DNA of 16,554 nucleotides from DASQUP01 sp035641235 (GTDB lineage: Bacteria; Actinomycetota; CADDZG01; WHSQ01), in contig DASQUP010000065.1 in the NCBI GenBank assembly GCA_035641235.1, positions 1 through 16,554 of the forward strand. The letters run 5' to 3'. Both the position numbers and the translations under genes were made by a program. Numbering within the stretch: the first letter of the stretch is position 1; each line of letters opens with the position of its first letter. Below are positions 1-7,488 of this stretch, one piece after another. The notes below the pieces were generated by a model. That model did no database searches, was not told where the DNA came from, and saw only the letters and a list, made by a program, of their open reading frames with translations.

Positions 1-26
1 GGAGTGGTCCGCGCCACAGCATCGCT

Positions 27-78
27 CTATCTCCACACGTAACGTCCGGCGCACCGTAAGAAACGTGAAAGGAGATAG
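27..78 (+). promoter_or_regulatory. 5' leader hairpin that could sequester the RTX gene's ribosome-binding site
   Basis: CTATCTCC at 27-34 is the exact reverse complement of GGAGATAG at 71-78, and the latter contains the Shine-Dalgarno of the RTX gene (AAAGGAGA, start GTG at 81). Just inside, CACGT (36-40) pairs with ACGTG (63-67). This gives an 8-bp stem, a small 1x3 internal loop, a 5-bp stem and a 22-nt loop. If the transcript starts upstream of base 27, the ribosome-binding site would be buried in the fold. The pairing was read directly from the sequence. A role in translational control is inference, and chance pairing cannot be excluded. Confidence 0.4.
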
Positions 79-80
79 CG

Positions 81-854
81 GTGCGCCTCATCGTGGCTGC
101 GATCGTGACTGCGCTCGTCGGGATTCCGGCGGCAGCGGCAACCCCATCCGGAGCTGAAACCCCATCCGGGGCTGAAACCCCATCTTGCACGGCCCCAACA
201 TCGGACGACGACATGATCTTGTGCACGAGGTTCGACGACTCGGTCGATGCAGGCGAGGGCGATGACTTCATCAAGGGCAAAGCCGGGAACGACACCTTGG
301 TCGGCGGCGCCGGAAACGACCGAATCTATGGGGGTCGCGGAGTCGACCGCCTGAAGGGCGGCATCGGAGATGACCTTCTCGACGCCGACTCTGAGGATGA
401 CTCCTTATTTGGGGGCGAGGGCAACGATCACCTGCGCGGCTCGACCGGAGCGGACACGCTCGCCGGCGGGTCGGGAGACGATTTCCTGGAAGGCGGGGCG
501 CACGACGACGAGACAAGGGCCGGCGCCGGCGACGACTTGGTATGGGGCGACGAGGGCGACGACACACTCGACGGTGGAGCCGGAACAGACGCCATCGTCG
601 GGAACGAAGGAAACGACCTCGTGTACGGCAGGGGCGGTGCGGACGAGACTCGAGGTGGCGGCGGCAACGACCGGATCTACCCGGGTCGCGGCGCGGATTC
701 GGTCTGGGCGGGCCCCGGCGACGATCGTATCTTCGGCACCGGAGGCGGCTCCGACCGCATCAGGTGCGGGTCCGGCTACGACATCGTTTACGCCTACTCG
801 GCAGATTCGGTCCTTCGTGGCTGTGAAGAGGTCTGGAGGATCCCTAAGCCATAG
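81..854 (+). CDS. Secreted RTX-type calcium-binding repeat protein
   Basis: This is a 257-residue protein that starts at GTG, with a strong ribosome-binding site (AAAGGAGA) six bases upstream. Residues 1-20 form a typical signal peptide: a hydrophobic run ending in AAAA. A short linker with tandem TPSGAE units follows, then from about residue 57 to 226 come roughly 18 hemolysin-type nonapeptides of the form GGxGxDxxx, many ending GNDxL or GDDxL. In this family such repeats bind calcium and form a parallel beta roll outside the cell. Four cysteines bracket the repeat block (C36 and C48 before, C229 and C248 after), so disulfides could cap the roll. There is no protease, lipase or other catalytic domain, so the protein's job is unknown: surface, adhesive or matrix roles are possible. 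It converges on the amidase gene, the two stop codons overlap within 11 bp, and it has no evident link to the catabolic genes. Confidence 0.88.
   Translation: MRLIVAAIVTALVGIPAAAATPSGAETPSGAETPSCTAPTSDDDMILCTRFDDSVDAGEGDDFIKGKAGNDTLVGGAGNDRIYGGRGVDRLKGGIGDDLLDADSEDDSLFGGEGNDHLRGSTGADTLAGGSGDDFLEGGAHDDETRAGAGDDLVWGDEGDDTLDGGAGTDAIVGNEGNDLVYGRGGADETRGGGGNDRIYPGRGADSVWAGPGDDRIFGTGGGSDRIRCGSGYDIVYAYSADSVLRGCEEVWRIPKP
141..184 (+). repeat. 18-bp tandem repeat coding for TPSGAE
   Basis: Two 18-bp units, 141-158 and 159-176, differ at one base (A152 versus G170). The first 8 bases of a third unit follow at 177-184. The unit is in frame and encodes TPSGAE twice, then TPS. It lies in the linker between the signal peptide and the calcium-binding repeats, a place where copy number could change without breaking the fold. 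Confidence 0.85.
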
Positions 855-2247
855 CCTCCGTCGCGGGGAAGCCGGCCGGGCGCCGCAGATGCCAGTCTGT
901 AATCGACTGGTACGCGGCGCCCGCCGCGAGCGCGGTTCGTTCGTGGGCGGCAATGAACTGCATCCCAATTGGTAGTCCACCTCGAGTGAACCCGCACGGG
1001 ACGCTCACTGCTGCGAGGTTGCAGCAATTGACGGGTCCGCAGATGCGCGTGAGGTTCCGCACCACAGGTGTTCTATGGCCCTCATCGTGCGCCTCTGCCT
1101 CGGCGATCGATGGAGCTGCATTAGGAGTCGTTGGGAGCGCTAGCACGTTGTGTTCATCGAGCATCGCACGCCAGCGCTTCACTAAAGAGGCCACCGTCCG
1201 TTGTGACTTCACCAACAGTGTCGCCGGCAGCTCCTCCGCGTACTCGAGCGCTTGACGAGTTTCGGCGGTGTAGTCGTCGGATCGGTCCGGATACCAGCCT
1301 GCTTCCTGGTGGACGAGCAGGGCCTCCACCATCAGCGGCACCGCCCGAGGGAAATCCCATTCCTTGAACGTGGGAAGAGCCACCGGTTCGCAGAGCTCCA
1401 CCTCGCCGACAAGCGCAGCGATGGCGGCTTCGAATGCCGCCCCGACTTCGGTATCGATGTCGAGGAGTTCGCTTACCTCGGGCGGGTATGCAATTCGCAA
1501 CGGGCCCCCAGCACCCGCACCACTTCCGCCTCCCAGTACATCCCACATGAGCGCGAGGTCTGCTACGTCATGCGCAATGGGCCCGCACGCGTCGAGGCTC
1601 GGTGAAAGGGGAATGATGCCCTCGAGCGACACCGTCTCGGAGCGCGGCTTGAGTCCGGAGATTCCGCAGAGGGCCGCGGGGATACGAATCGATCCCGCCG
1701 TGTCGGTTCCGAGGGCGCCGTGACACATGCCCGATGCAACGGCGGCGGCGGAGCCTCCGCTCGAGCCACCGGGTATCCGGTCCGTGTTCCATGGGTTGCT
1801 AGTCGGGCGAGTAACGACGCCGTAGGCGAACTCCTGAGTGTTTGTCTTTCCCAATATGACCGCTCCGGCGGCTCGCAGTTGTTCGACGACCGGCGCATCC
1901 GACCGTGCGATGTTGTCGCTCAGGACGCGCGAACTTGCCGTGGTCGGCAGCCCCGACACGTCGATCATGTCCTTGATCCCAAGGGGGATGCCGTGCACAG
2001 GACTTCGAAGACCGCTCCGCTCGATCTCGACCGTCAGCTCTTTGGCCTTCTCGAGGGCCCCGTCCGCATCGACCGTCACGAACGCCCGCAGCACAGGATC
2101 GGAGGCATCGATCACTTCGAGGCAGGCGCTCGTCAAGTCGAGCGGAGTCAGCTCGCCCTTTCGGATCGCTTCGGATGCTTGGACCAAAGTAAGGCCGGCG
2201 GGCGAACCACCCGCCGGCCGTGAGCTACTCGTGTGGATGGGGCTCAC
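844..2247 (-). CDS. Amidase-signature family hydrolase
   Basis: This 467-residue protein belongs to the amidase-signature family, which hydrolyses amide bonds with a Ser-cis-Ser-Lys triad. All three residues are visible: K92 in GIKDMID, S162 in the glycine/serine motif GGSSGGS (160-166), and the nucleophile S186 in GTDTAGSIRIP. The 24-residue gap between the two serines matches fatty acid amide hydrolase. Length is normal for a stand-alone amidase. No transamidosome partner (GatB or GatC) is present, so a tRNA role is unlikely. The substrate cannot be read from sequence; malonamidase, indoleacetamide hydrolase and many others share this fold. Lying directly behind a nucleobase permease, it fits removal of ammonia from a half-amide. 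The start is uncertain: GTG at 2247 overlaps the permease stop by 23 bp and has no clear ribosome-binding site, while TTG at 2187 lies just past a terminator-like hairpin and would remove the first 20 residues. The 3' end overlaps the RTX gene by 11 bp. Confidence 0.9.
   Translation of the reverse strand: MSPIHTSSSRPAGGSPAGLTLVQASEAIRKGELTPLDLTSACLEVIDASDPVLRAFVTVDADGALEKAKELTVEIERSGLRSPVHGIPLGIKDMIDVSGLPTTASSRVLSDNIARSDAPVVEQLRAAGAVILGKTNTQEFAYGVVTRPTSNPWNTDRIPGGSSGGSAAAVASGMCHGALGTDTAGSIRIPAALCGISGLKPRSETVSLEGIIPLSPSLDACGPIAHDVADLALMWDVLGGGSGAGAGGPLRIAYPPEVSELLDIDTEVGAAFEAAIAALVGEVELCEPVALPTFKEWDFPRAVPLMVEALLVHQEAGWYPDRSDDYTAETRQALEYAEELPATLLVKSQRTVASLVKRWRAMLDEHNVLALPTTPNAAPSIAEAEAHDEGHRTPVVRNLTRICGPVNCCNLAAVSVPCGFTRGGLPIGMQFIAAHERTALAAGAAYQSITDWHLRRPAGFPATEAMA
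2193..2219 (-). terminator. GC hairpin with T-rich tail after the permease gene
   Basis: Bases 2193-2202 (GGCCGGCGGG) and 2210-2219 (CCCGCCGGCC) form a perfect 10-bp stem with a 7-base loop. On the minus strand it begins 5 bases after the permease stop codon and is followed by TTACTTTGG, so five of the first seven bases are T. This is the layout of an intrinsic terminator, although the T-tract is interrupted. It also lies inside the 5' end of the amidase frame if that gene uses the GTG at 2247. It may therefore terminate, attenuate or mark a later amidase start. Function is inferred from the layout only. Confidence 0.5.
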
Positions 2248-3670
2248 CTATTTCGGTCTGCGCACCCTCCACTTCGGCATCGAGGCCGCGCTCATGTGCC
2301 GTCCCTGGAATCACGTTGTCCAGTATGAGCCCAAAGATGGCGGCCACGGCCATGCCCGTCGAGCCGACCGTCTTGATCATGTCGCCCAGCCAGTCCGCCC
2401 ACGAGATCTCGACAACCAGGTCCGGGTTGCTGAAATAGGCCGGGAAGCTGAGGCCGGCGAACAGGCAGAAGCCCATGATCATCTGGTTGCGCTGCGAGGA
2501 GAGGTCGGCTTTGGCCGCCTGCGACAGCCCAATGGACGCTATGAGTCCGAACAGAGTGAGGTAGAGCCCGCCGACGATGGGGCCTGGAATGGTGGCGATC
2601 AATGCACCGAACTTCGACACGAACCCGAGGATCACCAGGATTCCGGCGCCCACATAGACGACGTACCGGCTGGCGATCTTGGTCAGGGCCACGAGTCCGA
2701 TGTTCTCGGTGTAGCTGGTGCTCGCAAAACCACCAAAAACGCTGGTGAAGAAGCAACCGATCCCCTCGGCTCCGATGCCCCGGCTGATGGTCTTGGTCGA
2801 GGGCCGCGGCGCCCCAGCGGCCACGGATATCGCGTGGTAATCACCAAACGATTCGATCATCGAGGCCAGATACCCAGCGAGTGTCGCGAGGAAGAAACCG
2901 AGAGTGAACTTCGGCGCGCCCCACGGGAAGAAGAGGTCGACAGGATTGCGCACCCACGGCGAGGCGGAGAGCGAACCGAAATCGATGTATCCGGGTGACC
3001 CCTTGTCGATAACGCCGATCCAGCTCAGTATCAGCGCCACCACATAGGCGGTAACCACCGCGAGAAGGATCGGGAACAGGCTGAAGAACCGCACCTTCGG
3101 TGCAAGGATCAGCGAGAAGGCAAACACGCCGAGGACGACGACCGTGGCGAGCCACCAGTTGTTCCCCGCCTCGGGTGCGCCCACCTGAAACAGCGAGAGG
3201 CCGATCAGGGCGATCGTTGGTCCGATGACCACTGGACTGATATATCGGCGGATCAATCCGAACAGCCCGAGGTAACCGACCGCCATCTCCACCAGAGCGC
3301 CGCCGAGGATCGCGCCGGCGATGAACTGCATCGTCACCGCGCCGCCCGCGGTGGCCGCGATGATCGCAAAGAACGGACCTAGGAACGAAAACGAGACGCC
3401 CTGGATGATGGGTAGCCTCGATCCGAAACGAACTTGGATGAACGTTGCGACTCCGGAGGCAATCATCACCGAGCTGATGAGGATGGCAATGTCCTCTCCT
3501 CCAGCCTCCATGCCCATTGCGGGGCCCAGGAGGAGCGGGACCGCGATGGTTGCACCAAACATCGTTAGGACGTGTTGCGCTCCCAGCCCGAGTGCGAGAG
3601 GGAACGGCCTGGGCACGTCGTCCAGCGTGTATCGCATAGCCCCGGGCGCCGGGACCCCTGGAGAACTCAT
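2225..3670 (-). CDS. NCS2/NAT family nucleobase permease (uracil/xanthine type)
   Basis: This 481-residue integral membrane protein has about 14 hydrophobic segments and belongs to the NCS2 or nucleobase-ascorbate transporter family, which imports uracil, xanthine, urate or other purines, usually with protons. Family marks are QH in the first membrane segment (residues 32-33), ESFGDY at 273-278 and ENIGLVALTK at 322-331. The last fits the signature [QEP]NxGxxxxT[RKG] in the transport core. Its first position is Glu, as I recall for uracil permeases and plant members, rather than the Gln of many purine carriers; several other stretches also read like plant and animal NATs. I chose ATG at 3670 because AAGGGGG lies five bases upstream; GTG at 3676 abuts that motif and would add two residues. 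It is divergent from the catabolic operon and upstream of the amidase, so it probably imports the ring compound that the operon degrades. Substrate not provable here. Confidence 0.9.
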   Translation of the reverse strand: MSSPGVPAPGAMRYTLDDVPRPFPLALGLGAQHVLTMFGATIAVPLLLGPAMGMEAGGEDIAILISSVMIASGVATFIQVRFGSRLPIIQGVSFSFLGPFFAIIAATAGGAVTMQFIAGAILGGALVEMAVGYLGLFGLIRRYISPVVIGPTIALIGLSLFQVGAPEAGNNWWLATVVVLGVFAFSLILAPKVRFFSLFPILLAVVTAYVVALILSWIGVIDKGSPGYIDFGSLSASPWVRNPVDLFFPWGAPKFTLGFFLATLAGYLASMIESFGDYHAISVAAGAPRPSTKTISRGIGAEGIGCFFTSVFGGFASTSYTENIGLVALTKIASRYVVYVGAGILVILGFVSKFGALIATIPGPIVGGLYLTLFGLIASIGLSQAAKADLSSQRNQMIMGFCLFAGLSFPAYFSNPDLVVEISWADWLGDMIKTVGSTGMAVAAIFGLILDNVIPGTAHERGLDAEVEGAQTEIGEPHPHE

Positions 3671-3897
3671 GTGCACCCCCTTGATGAGAGACCATTGATT
3701 TCCGCCGCCGCAGACGAACCACTCGCAGTTGAACCACGAGGAGCAAGGGAATCAAGACGCGCGGGACCGTCACGGATCACGAGCTTTATCCCCCGGTACA
3801 GCGATGAGACCCCACCCCCCGCGTGGCGTGGAAACTCTCTCGGTGGAAGCTATCAAACCGTCGCGCCCCCGGCCAGGATCTGAAAGGGTGAGGGGCC
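3671..3897. promoter_or_regulatory. Divergent intergenic region between permease and acyl-CoA ligase genes
   Basis: These 227 bases separate the permease (leftward) and the ligase operon (rightward), so promoters for both should lie here. I found no convincing -35/-10 pair in either direction. The best rightward match is weak: TATCAA at 3851-3856 with TGGAAA about 17 bases upstream. A direct repeat, GAACCACTCG at 3716-3725 and GAACCACGAG at 3731-3740 (15-bp period), could be a pair of regulator half-sites. No coding region is seen. Ribosome-binding sites lie at both edges: AAGGGGG for the permease and AAAGGG (3883-3888) for the ligase. Confidence 0.45.
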
Positions 3898-5457
3898 ATG
3901 GCCTTGGGCATCACCGGAGCCGAAACGATTGGGACAGTCTTGCGCCGGCGCGCCGAAACGGTCCCGGACCGTACCTTCCTTGTCTTCGAGGACGGGCCCG
4001 GCAACGTAACCGAGCGTACGTACTCGGAGATGCACCGGCGTGCCGAACGCGTCGCCGGTACCTTCGCCTCGCTGGGCGTGGCCAAAGGCGAGACCATTCA
4101 CGTGCATCTTGGGAACTGTCCGGAGTTCTTCGATTGCTGGTTCGGCGCCGCCCTGCTTGGCGCTGTGCTGGTTCCCACGAACCCCCTGCTCACCGCCGAC
4201 GAGCTGGAGTTCGTTTTCCGCCATTCACGGCCGCGCCTATCGGTGACCGAACCGACTCTGGTCCATACGCTCCTCGAGGCGGAGGCCCCAAACATCCTGG
4301 TCGCCCGATCCGAAGAAGAATCCGTCGACCGCAACGGTATGCGGTCGTTCGAGCAGGCAATTCAGTCGGCGGACCCCGCGGCCCAAGTCGAGATCAACGG
4401 CAGGGATCTGGCGGCGATCATGTACACGTCCGGGACAACCAGTCGCCCGAAAGGCGTTTGCGTAACCCACTCGAACTACCTATTCGTCGGCGAGGTCGTC
4501 GCTCAGCACCTCAGGATGCAACCGGACGACCGAATGATGATCGTCCTGCCGCTCTTTCATGCAAACGCGCAGTACTACTCGACGATGTCGGCGCTCGTAA
4601 CGGGCGCGTCGGTGGCGGTTGCGGAACGCTTCAGTGCATCGCGATGGTCGCAACAGGTTGCTCGCCACGGCGCGACCCTGGCCAGCCTGTTCGCAGCGCC
4701 GATTCGAATGATCCTGGCGCAAGAGCGCCACTCACTCGACAACCGGAACAAACTCCGCGCGGTGATCTTTTCGCAGAACATCACCGAGGAGCAGCTGGCG
4801 CAGTTCGAGGACCGATTTGACTGCCCGCTGCTCCAGCTCTACGGGATGACGGAGACGATTGCTCCTCCGACTCTCAATCCGCTGTACGGCGAAAGGCGCA
4901 ACATGAGCATCGGTCGTCCGACCCTGCCGGTCTCCGTGCGCGTGGTCGGCGATGACGGGCGCGACGTGGCCAACGGGGAAGTGGGGGAGCTACTCGTTGC
5001 CGGCGTGCCGGGCGTGAGCCTGATGGCGGGCTACCTAAATGACCCCGACGCGACCCAAGAAGCACTCCGGGAGGGATGGCTTCACACGGGCGACAACGTC
5101 CGTGCCGACCCCGACGGCTATCTCTATTTCGTCGACCGGGGGAAGGACATGATCAAACGTGCGGGAGAGAACATCTCGGCCGGCGAGGTGGAGTCCGTAA
5201 TCAACAGCCATCCCGCAGTGTTCGACTGTGCGGTGATCGGGGTCCCGGACTCGATGCGCGACGAAGCGGTGAAGGCCTTAGTCGTCGTTGCGGAGGGTGG
5301 GGAGCTCACGGCCGCCGAACTGACGGAATGGTGCGCCGCGAGGCTTGCCAAGTTCAAGGTCCCCGGGTGGATCGAGTTCGTGGACTCGCTTCCGCGGACA
5401 TCGGTCGGAAAGATCCAGAAGGAAGAACTCAGACAGAGGGCGGCCCGGCTTAAGTAA
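3898..5457 (+). CDS. AMP-forming acyl-CoA synthetase (CaiC-like ligase)
   Basis: This 519-residue protein belongs to the ANL superfamily, which activates a carboxylic acid with ATP to an acyl-adenylate and then forms the CoA thioester. Motifs in order are the P-loop YTSGTTSRPKG (176-186), LYGMTET (314-320), HTGDN (396-400), the hinge and CoA region RGKDMIKRAGENISAGEVE (414-432), and the C-terminal lysine motif TSVGKIQKEEL (501-511) with probable catalytic K505. The usual HTGDL has Asn in place of Leu. The N-terminal part (LGNCPEFFDCWFGAALLG, 71-88) and PRTSVGK resemble the carnitine/crotonobetaine-CoA ligase group. ATG at 3898 is preceded by AAAGGG nine bases upstream. It is the first gene of the rightward cluster, 32 bp before coxG, so it plausibly activates the acid end product of the pathway. 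Acid specificity cannot be read; malonate, oxalate or another short acid are guesses from context. Confidence 0.92.
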   Translation: MALGITGAETIGTVLRRRAETVPDRTFLVFEDGPGNVTERTYSEMHRRAERVAGTFASLGVAKGETIHVHLGNCPEFFDCWFGAALLGAVLVPTNPLLTADELEFVFRHSRPRLSVTEPTLVHTLLEAEAPNILVARSEEESVDRNGMRSFEQAIQSADPAAQVEINGRDLAAIMYTSGTTSRPKGVCVTHSNYLFVGEVVAQHLRMQPDDRMMIVLPLFHANAQYYSTMSALVTGASVAVAERFSASRWSQQVARHGATLASLFAAPIRMILAQERHSLDNRNKLRAVIFSQNITEEQLAQFEDRFDCPLLQLYGMTETIAPPTLNPLYGERRNMSIGRPTLPVSVRVVGDDGRDVANGEVGELLVAGVPGVSLMAGYLNDPDATQEALREGWLHTGDNVRADPDGYLYFVDRGKDMIKRAGENISAGEVESVINSHPAVFDCAVIGVPDSMRDEAVKALVVVAEGGELTAAELTEWCAARLAKFKVPGWIEFVDSLPRTSVGKIQKEELRQRAARLK

Positions 5458-5489
5458 GCTGTATCGCAACGGGAATCTTTGGGAGGCAC

Positions 5490-6116
5490 ATGGAAATCGG
5501 GGGACGGTACCAGTTCAAGTCCGGGCGGCAAGACGTCTGGAAGGCTCTCCAGGACCCCCAGACCCTCGCGGCCACACTCCCTGGGGTTCGTCAGCTCGAG
5601 GTCGTTGGCCCCGATCGTTACGCGGTCATGGCCGACGTCGGCGTAGGGAGCGTCAAGGGTGTCTACGATGGCTCATTCGGCCTCGAGGAGAAGAAGGACT
5701 TCGAGAATTGCCTCCTCCGCGGCTCGGCGCGCGGCTCTGCGGGTTCCGTTGAGGTTGATGTGAAAGTTCGTCTCGAAGATGAAAACGGCGGGACCCTTCT
5801 TCACTACGATGCCGACGCCAAGGTTGCCGGTCCGATAGCCGGGGTGGGGCAGAGGATGATCGGGGCGGCGTCCAAGAAGATGGCCAACGAATTCTTCGGA
5901 AGCATCGATCGGGTGCTCACCGGCGAGGCAGTGCCGACTCCGGCAGCGGCAGCAATGGAGGGTGAGTTCCCATCCGGCCAGGTCGGCAGGGTCTTCACCA
6001 AACCGCCCTCCCCGCCCGACGAGATGCAGAAGTTCATCCGAGGAATGGTCGTCGGCTTCGTACTGGCTCTGATCGGAGTGGCGTTCGGTCGGCGCATAGC
6101 CCGCAGCGATCGGTGA
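5490..6116 (+). CDS. coxG: CoxG-like SRPBCC protein with C-terminal membrane anchor
   Basis: This 208-residue protein has an N-terminal CoxG/SRPBCC lipid-binding fold (about residues 1-145; marks include LPGVRQLEVVG, GSVKGVYDGSF and the helix IGAASKKMANEFFGSID). A Pro/Ala-rich linker and one C-terminal membrane segment (about 185-200, GMVVGFVLALIGVAFG) with a basic tail follow. CoxG accompanies aerobic CO dehydrogenases and related Mo hydroxylases; work on the mycobacterial CO dehydrogenase assigned it a role in carrying menaquinone between enzyme and membrane. By analogy this protein may link the neighbouring hydroxylase to the respiratory chain. That is inference, as no ligand site can be seen. 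GGGAGG lies six bases before the ATG. Its TGA overlaps the next gene's GTG in GTGA. Confidence 0.88.
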   Translation: MEIGGRYQFKSGRQDVWKALQDPQTLAATLPGVRQLEVVGPDRYAVMADVGVGSVKGVYDGSFGLEEKKDFENCLLRGSARGSAGSVEVDVKVRLEDENGGTLLHYDADAKVAGPIAGVGQRMIGAASKKMANEFFGSIDRVLTGEAVPTPAAAAMEGEFPSGQVGRVFTKPPSPPDEMQKFIRGMVVGFVLALIGVAFGRRIARSDR

Positions 6117-6961
6117 AGCCACCTCCCTTCACGTACCACCGTCCGGACACGCGCGAGGAGGTCGACGCGCTCCTCGCGGAGTTCGGGTCCGAAGCAAAGA
6201 TCCTGGCCGGCGGGCAGAGCCTCGTCCCAATCCTCAACATGCGTCTCGCCTTCCCGGCGCACATCATCGACATCAACCACCTGAACAACGAAGACGACGA
6301 ACCAAGGGAGGCTGCCAACGCGGTCGACTTCGGTCCACTCGTGCGCCAGGAGGCCGTCGAACGTTCCGAACTAGTGGCGACGAAGGTGCCCCTGCTCACC
6401 GACGCCATCGCGCATGTCGCGCATCCGGCGATCCGCAACCGGGGGACGGTGGTCGGGAGCGTCGCTCACGCCGACCCGGCGGCCGAGCTGCCGGCCGTCT
6501 TGGTGGCGCTCGGGGGGACCGTAACCGCGCGCCGGGCCGGCGGCCGGCGGGAGATCCGTGCACACGATTTCTTCGCCGGACCTCTCGAGAACTCAATGGG
6601 TGGCGACGAGTGGGCCGAGGGTGTGAGCTGGCCCGTTCGGCGGGACGGGGAGGGTTTTGCGTTCGCCGAATTCGCGCGCCGGTCGGGTGACTACGCTCTC
6701 TGCGGCGTCGCAGCCGCGATGGAAGGCTCGCCGAGAACCCTTACGCTGGTCTATCTCGGGATGGGTGATGTCCCGGTTGCGCTGAAGGCCGATGGGGTCG
6801 AGTCGGACGCCGATGTCGAGGATGCGGTGGCTCATCTCGTGTCATCCCTCGATGCCGGCGGCGACATCCACGCAACGCCCCGATACAGAAGCTGGCTCGC
6901 GCGCCAACTTGGAGTAAAGGCGGCTCGGGCAGCGATGGCGAACGCGGGGGGTGAGAAGTAG
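6113..6961 (+). CDS. Mo-hydroxylase FAD-binding (medium, CoxM-like) subunit
   Basis: This 282-residue protein carries FAD in the three-subunit xanthine dehydrogenase/CO dehydrogenase family, passing electrons from the 2Fe-2S clusters to an external acceptor. Visible motifs are the first FAD-binding stretch AGGQSLVPILNMRLA (32-46) and the second, IRNRGTVVGSVAHADPAAEL (107-126), whose SVAHADPAAE core is typical of CoxM. Residues 57-75 (NNEDDEPREAANA and following) are acidic and unlike the usual LxGIxxDGxxxxIGA turn, so this loop is divergent. The GTG start overlaps the coxG stop. There is no clear ribosome-binding site, so translation is probably coupled. The normal order of M, S and L subunits follows. 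The family call is firm; the substrate is set by the large subunit. Confidence 0.93.
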   Translation: MKPPPFTYHRPDTREEVDALLAEFGSEAKILAGGQSLVPILNMRLAFPAHIIDINHLNNEDDEPREAANAVDFGPLVRQEAVERSELVATKVPLLTDAIAHVAHPAIRNRGTVVGSVAHADPAAELPAVLVALGGTVTARRAGGRREIRAHDFFAGPLENSMGGDEWAEGVSWPVRRDGEGFAFAEFARRSGDYALCGVAAAMEGSPRTLTLVYLGMGDVPVALKADGVESDADVEDAVAHLVSSLDAGGDIHATPRYRSWLARQLGVKAARAAMANAGGEK

Positions 6962-6963
6962 CC

Positions 6964-7488
6964 GTGAAGGAAATCCGGCCGGGCGAGCGCACCGATCTCT
7001 CGTTGACGGTGAATGGGGTTCCCTACGAAGTGAAGGTCGAAGCGAGGTGGCTCCTGTCCGATGTTCTGCGCCATGTCATCGGACTCACAGGGACGCACGT
7101 GGGCTGCGAACACGGCGTGTGCGGATGCTGCACGGTTCTCGTGAACGGGCGCCCATCGCGTTCGTGCCTCCTTCTCGCGGTGCAGGTCGAGGGCGCCGAT
7201 ATCCAGACGGTCGAGGGGCTGGCCGGGCCGGACGGCGAGATGCATCCGTTGCAGGAGTCCTTTCGCCGCCACCACGGCCTCCAGTGCGGCTACTGCACTC
7301 CCGGCTTCCTCATGACCGCATACCCCTTCTACCGGCGCGCCGCGGAGATGACCGACGATGAGGTTCGCCACGCAATCAGCGGGCAGCTGTGCAGGTGCAC
7401 GGGTTACGCGGGCATCGTCGAAGCTATTCGCGGCGCGGCCGAGATCGAAGCGGAAGGTACCGGATCCACAGACGAGGCCGGCCGATGA
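6964..7488 (+). CDS. Mo-hydroxylase 2Fe-2S (small, CoxS-like) subunit
   Basis: This 174-residue iron-sulfur subunit moves electrons from the molybdenum site to FAD. The plant-ferredoxin-type cluster ligands are C48, C53 and C56 (in GCEHGVCGCCTV) plus C68; the second, all-helical cluster uses C108 and C111 (QCGYCTPGF) with C143 and C145 (LCRCTGY). All eight ligands are present, with an extra Cys at 55. Length is normal for the family. GTG at 6964 comes two bases after the medium-subunit stop, with a G-rich ribosome-binding stretch (6945-6954) inside the preceding gene. Its own stop overlaps the large-subunit start as ATGA. Confidence 0.95.
   Translation: MKEIRPGERTDLSLTVNGVPYEVKVEARWLLSDVLRHVIGLTGTHVGCEHGVCGCCTVLVNGRPSRSCLLLAVQVEGADIQTVEGLAGPDGEMHPLQESFRRHHGLQCGYCTPGFLMTAYPFYRRAAEMTDDEVRHAISGQLCRCTGYAGIVEAIRGAAEIEAEGTGSTDEAGR

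Noticed and set aside
280..780. Repeated GGCGGxGACGA-like units as a possible CRISPR or DNA repeat array
   Set aside because: The periodicity is 27 bp in frame and comes from the nonapeptide protein repeats. Units are degenerate and lack spacers.
405..980. Minus-strand and alternate-frame open frames across the RTX gene
   Set aside because: Low-complexity frames created by the repetitive GC-rich RTX coding sequence, without plausible starts or motifs.
5448..5459. Small inverted repeat GCTTA-AG-TAAGC at the ligase stop codon
   Set aside because: The two-base loop cannot form an RNA hairpin, and no T-tract follows, so it is not a terminator.
7389..7484. Longer start for the large hydroxylase subunit at 7389
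   Set aside because: The extra 32 residues are Arg-rich, overlie the small-subunit coding end and do not look like the family. ATG at 7485 has a ribosome-binding site and the usual ATGA overlap.
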